This document shows positions 5,556 through 7,041 of a stretch of 7,041 bases of DNA, one piece after another. The notes below the pieces were generated by a model that did no database searches, was not told the origin of the DNA, and saw nothing but the letters and a program-made list of their open reading frames with translations. The DNA is taken from NCBI GenBank assembly GCA_039934375.1, contig JBDTMH010000229.1, forward strand, positions 1 to 7,041, written 5' to 3'. This DNA is from CAISIP01 sp039934375. GTDB taxonomy: Bacteria; Pseudomonadota; Gammaproteobacteria; Burkholderiales; Burkholderiaceae_C. The number at the start of each line of letters is the position of its first letter. Positions within the stretch are counted from its first letter, which is position 1. The position numbers were made by a program, and so were the translations under genes.

Positions 5556-6761
5556 ATGAGCCGATCCTCGAACCTCCCTGCGACCGCCCGCAAGAGCGCT
5601 TCGCGCAGTGCGCCTGCGTCTACCCAGCGACTGGTCATCCTCGTGGCCACACGCAAGGGCGCCTGGCTGTTCCACGGCGACACGCGTCGCAAGTCCTGGG
5701 TCGCGGATGGCCCCCACTTCCTGGGACACACCATCAGCCATGTGCAGTGCGATCCCCGCGATGGGCGCACACTGTTGGCAGCAGCCAAGACCGGTCACCT
5801 CGGCCCGACCATCTTCCGCTCGATCGACCTCGGGCGTAGCTGGAAAGAAGCGCAGCAACCACCTGCATTTGGCAACGAGTCCAGCAACTTGCCGGGCCGT
5901 TCGGTTGACCATACCTTTTGGCTGACCCCCGGGCATGCCAGCGAACCCGGCAGCTGGTATGCGGGCACTTCACCCCAAGGCCTGTTTCGGTCGCAGGACG
6001 GTGGTGTCAGCTGGATACCACTGCCGTCCGTGAACGACGACCCGCAGTTCCGCGAGTGGATGGGCACGGTGCAGGACGGCACACCCGACGGTCCCAAACT
6101 GCATTCGGTCATCGTCGATCCGCGGGACCCGGCGCATCTCTATTTTGCGATGTCGGGCGGTGGTGTCCACGAGTCTTGCGACGCCGGCCAAAGCTGGTCG
6201 ACGCGGATCAAGGGCCTGGAGGTGGTGGAAGGCTTCGACGCCGCCACCGTCACCTTTCACGATCCGCATTGCGTGCGGCTGTGCCCGGGCAATCCGGATC
6301 GGCTGTACCAGCAGAACCACTGCGGCATCTACCGGCTGGACCGCTCGGGCGACGCGGCGACAGACAGCTGGCAGCGCATCGGTCGCAAGATGCCAAAACG
6401 CGTGGGCGACATCGGTTTTCCGATGGTCGTGCACCCGCGTGACGCCGACACGGCCTGGGTCTTCCCGATGGATGGCACCACCGTCTGGCCCCGCACCAGC
6501 CCGCAGGGTCGGCCTGCGGCCTACGTCACGCGCAACGCCGGCCGCAGCTGGCAACGGCTGGACCAGGGCCTGCCCGAGAGTCAGGCCTGGTGGACCGTCA
6601 AGCGCCAGGCCATGACCGTGGACTCGCAGGCAACTCCGGCGCTTTACCTCGGCACCACCAGCGGCGAGCTCTGGATCGGTCGTGACGAAGGCGCACGCTG
6701 GACGAACATAACGCGGAATCTGCCAGAGATCTACGCGGTGGAAGTAGCCGCGTTGGCGTAG
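5556..6761 (+). CDS. BNR/Asp-box beta-propeller protein (sialidase-fold, WD40/YVTN-like), probably not a sialidase
   Basis: A 401-residue protein with at least five Asp-box-like turns: SIDLGRSW (89-96), SQDGGVSW (146-153), SCDAGQSW (207-214), TRNAGRSW (325-332) and RDEGARW (376-382). They are spread as expected for blades of a six- or seven-bladed propeller. Such proteins are often labelled exo-alpha-sialidase or glycosyl hydrolase. I do not see an N-terminal sialidase Arg-Ile-Pro motif or a clear catalytic Tyr/Glu set, so that label is unsupported. The first 25 residues are Ser/Ala/Arg-rich without a hydrophobic core, so a cytoplasmic location is likely. Conserved-looking stretches rich in His, Trp and Asp (VDHTFWLTPG, VEGFDAATVTFHDPHCVRLC, VGDIGFPMVVHPRDADTAWV) suggest a specific functional site. 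AAGGA at 5545-5549 supports ATG 5556. It is followed after 29 bases by a MoaD/ThiS-like gene, a pairing I recall from other bacteria, which hints at a link to sulfur-carrier or cofactor chemistry. Function unknown. Confidence 0.85.
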   Translation: MSRSSNLPATARKSASRSAPASTQRLVILVATRKGAWLFHGDTRRKSWVADGPHFLGHTISHVQCDPRDGRTLLAAAKTGHLGPTIFRSIDLGRSWKEAQQPPAFGNESSNLPGRSVDHTFWLTPGHASEPGSWYAGTSPQGLFRSQDGGVSWIPLPSVNDDPQFREWMGTVQDGTPDGPKLHSVIVDPRDPAHLYFAMSGGGVHESCDAGQSWSTRIKGLEVVEGFDAATVTFHDPHCVRLCPGNPDRLYQQNHCGIYRLDRSGDAATDSWQRIGRKMPKRVGDIGFPMVVHPRDADTAWVFPMDGTTVWPRTSPQGRPAAYVTRNAGRSWQRLDQGLPESQAWWTVKRQAMTVDSQATPALYLGTTSGELWIGRDEGARWTNITRNLPEIYAVEVAALA

Positions 6762-6790
6762 GTGAGACACGCACACTCATTGAGCGTTAC

Positions 6791-7041
6791 ATGGTGAAGG
6801 TGCTGATTCCCGCGGCGCTGCGCTCGTACACAGGCCAACTGCATTTACAGGCCAGCGGCCAGACACTCGAGGCCATGTTCGCTGACCTGGACCGCCGCTA
6901 CCCCGGACTGCGCTTTCGTGTGGTGGACGAACAAGGCCAGCTGCGGCCCAACATGCGCATCTTCGTCAACGGCATCGGCGTGCGCGACCTGCAGCATGCG
7001 CTGAAGCCGGACGACTTTGTGGCGGTGGTGTTGGCGCTCAG
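6791..7041 (+). CDS. MoaD/ThiS family sulfur-carrier-like protein (3' end cut by window edge)
   Basis: A small ubiquitin-like beta-grasp protein. From ATG 6791 the frame is open for 83 codons plus two bases to the edge. The opening VKVLIPAALRSYTG, the middle RRYPGLRFRVVDEQGQLRP (36-53) and MRIFVNGIGVRDLQ (55-68) match the MoaD/ThiS pattern, as does the final strand KPDDFVAVVLAL. Family members end in Gly-Gly, which is adenylated and thiocarboxylated by an E1-like enzyme to donate sulfur for molybdopterin, thiamine, cysteine or other products. The window stops at about the last three residues, and the cut codon AG- could be the Ser that often precedes that pair, so the key tail is not visible. 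The ribosome site is weak (GAGCG just upstream). The 29-base gap to the propeller gene suggests co-transcription. It is not necessarily the canonical MoaD, because no MoaE or other molybdopterin gene lies in the window. Confidence 0.88.
   Translation, partial: MVKVLIPAALRSYTGQLHLQASGQTLEAMFADLDRRYPGLRFRVVDEQGQLRPNMRIFVNGIGVRDLQHALKPDDFVAVVLAL

Noticed and set aside
4811..5788. Minus-strand open frame (325 codons) across the VOC gene and the start of the propeller gene
   Set aside because: It spans two genes with family signatures and good ribosome sites on the plus strand and has no domain of its own.
5970..6776. Minus-strand open frame (268 codons) opposite the propeller gene
   Set aside because: It is antisense to the Asp-box repeats, with no recognised domain.

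Overview
The window looks like chromosomal DNA of a high-GC proteobacterium. Codon use favours G or C in the third position, and the gene types and the pairing on the right side resemble Burkholderiales. That placement is an inference from style, not from a marker gene.

Left two thirds (positions 1 to about 4576, minus strand): one compact lipid/polyketide operon read right to left. In transcription order it holds a type III polyketide synthase (4573-3485), a class I SAM-dependent methyltransferase (3471-2764), an FAD-dependent oxidoreductase of the geranylgeranyl reductase/monooxygenase superfamily (2767-1505), a discrete acyl carrier protein (1508-1224) and a beta-ketoacyl-ACP synthase (1227 to the left edge, only its last few residues missing). 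The last three junctions are all 4-base ATGA stop/start overlaps, and only 13 bases separate the first two genes. The simplest model is a phenolic-lipid or pyrone pathway. The type III synthase cyclises a malonyl-extended acyl starter, the methyltransferase and flavoprotein tailor the ring or chain, and the private ACP and ketosynthase make or deliver the acyl chain. The operon may continue past the left edge.

Middle (4577-4966): about 390 bases with no convincing gene, lying between the divergent halves. It must hold the promoters for both sides. It contains three copies of an AGCGTC word but no clear promoter.

Right side (plus strand): a PhnB-like VOC-fold protein (4967-5416), a 401-residue BNR/Asp-box beta-propeller protein (5556-6761), and a MoaD/ThiS-type sulfur-carrier-like protein (6791 to the right edge, lacking its C-terminal end). 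The propeller and the MoaD-like gene are 29 bases apart and are probably co-transcribed. The VOC gene is probably independent.

No RNA genes, insertion sequences, CRISPR arrays, attachment sites or convincing terminators were seen.
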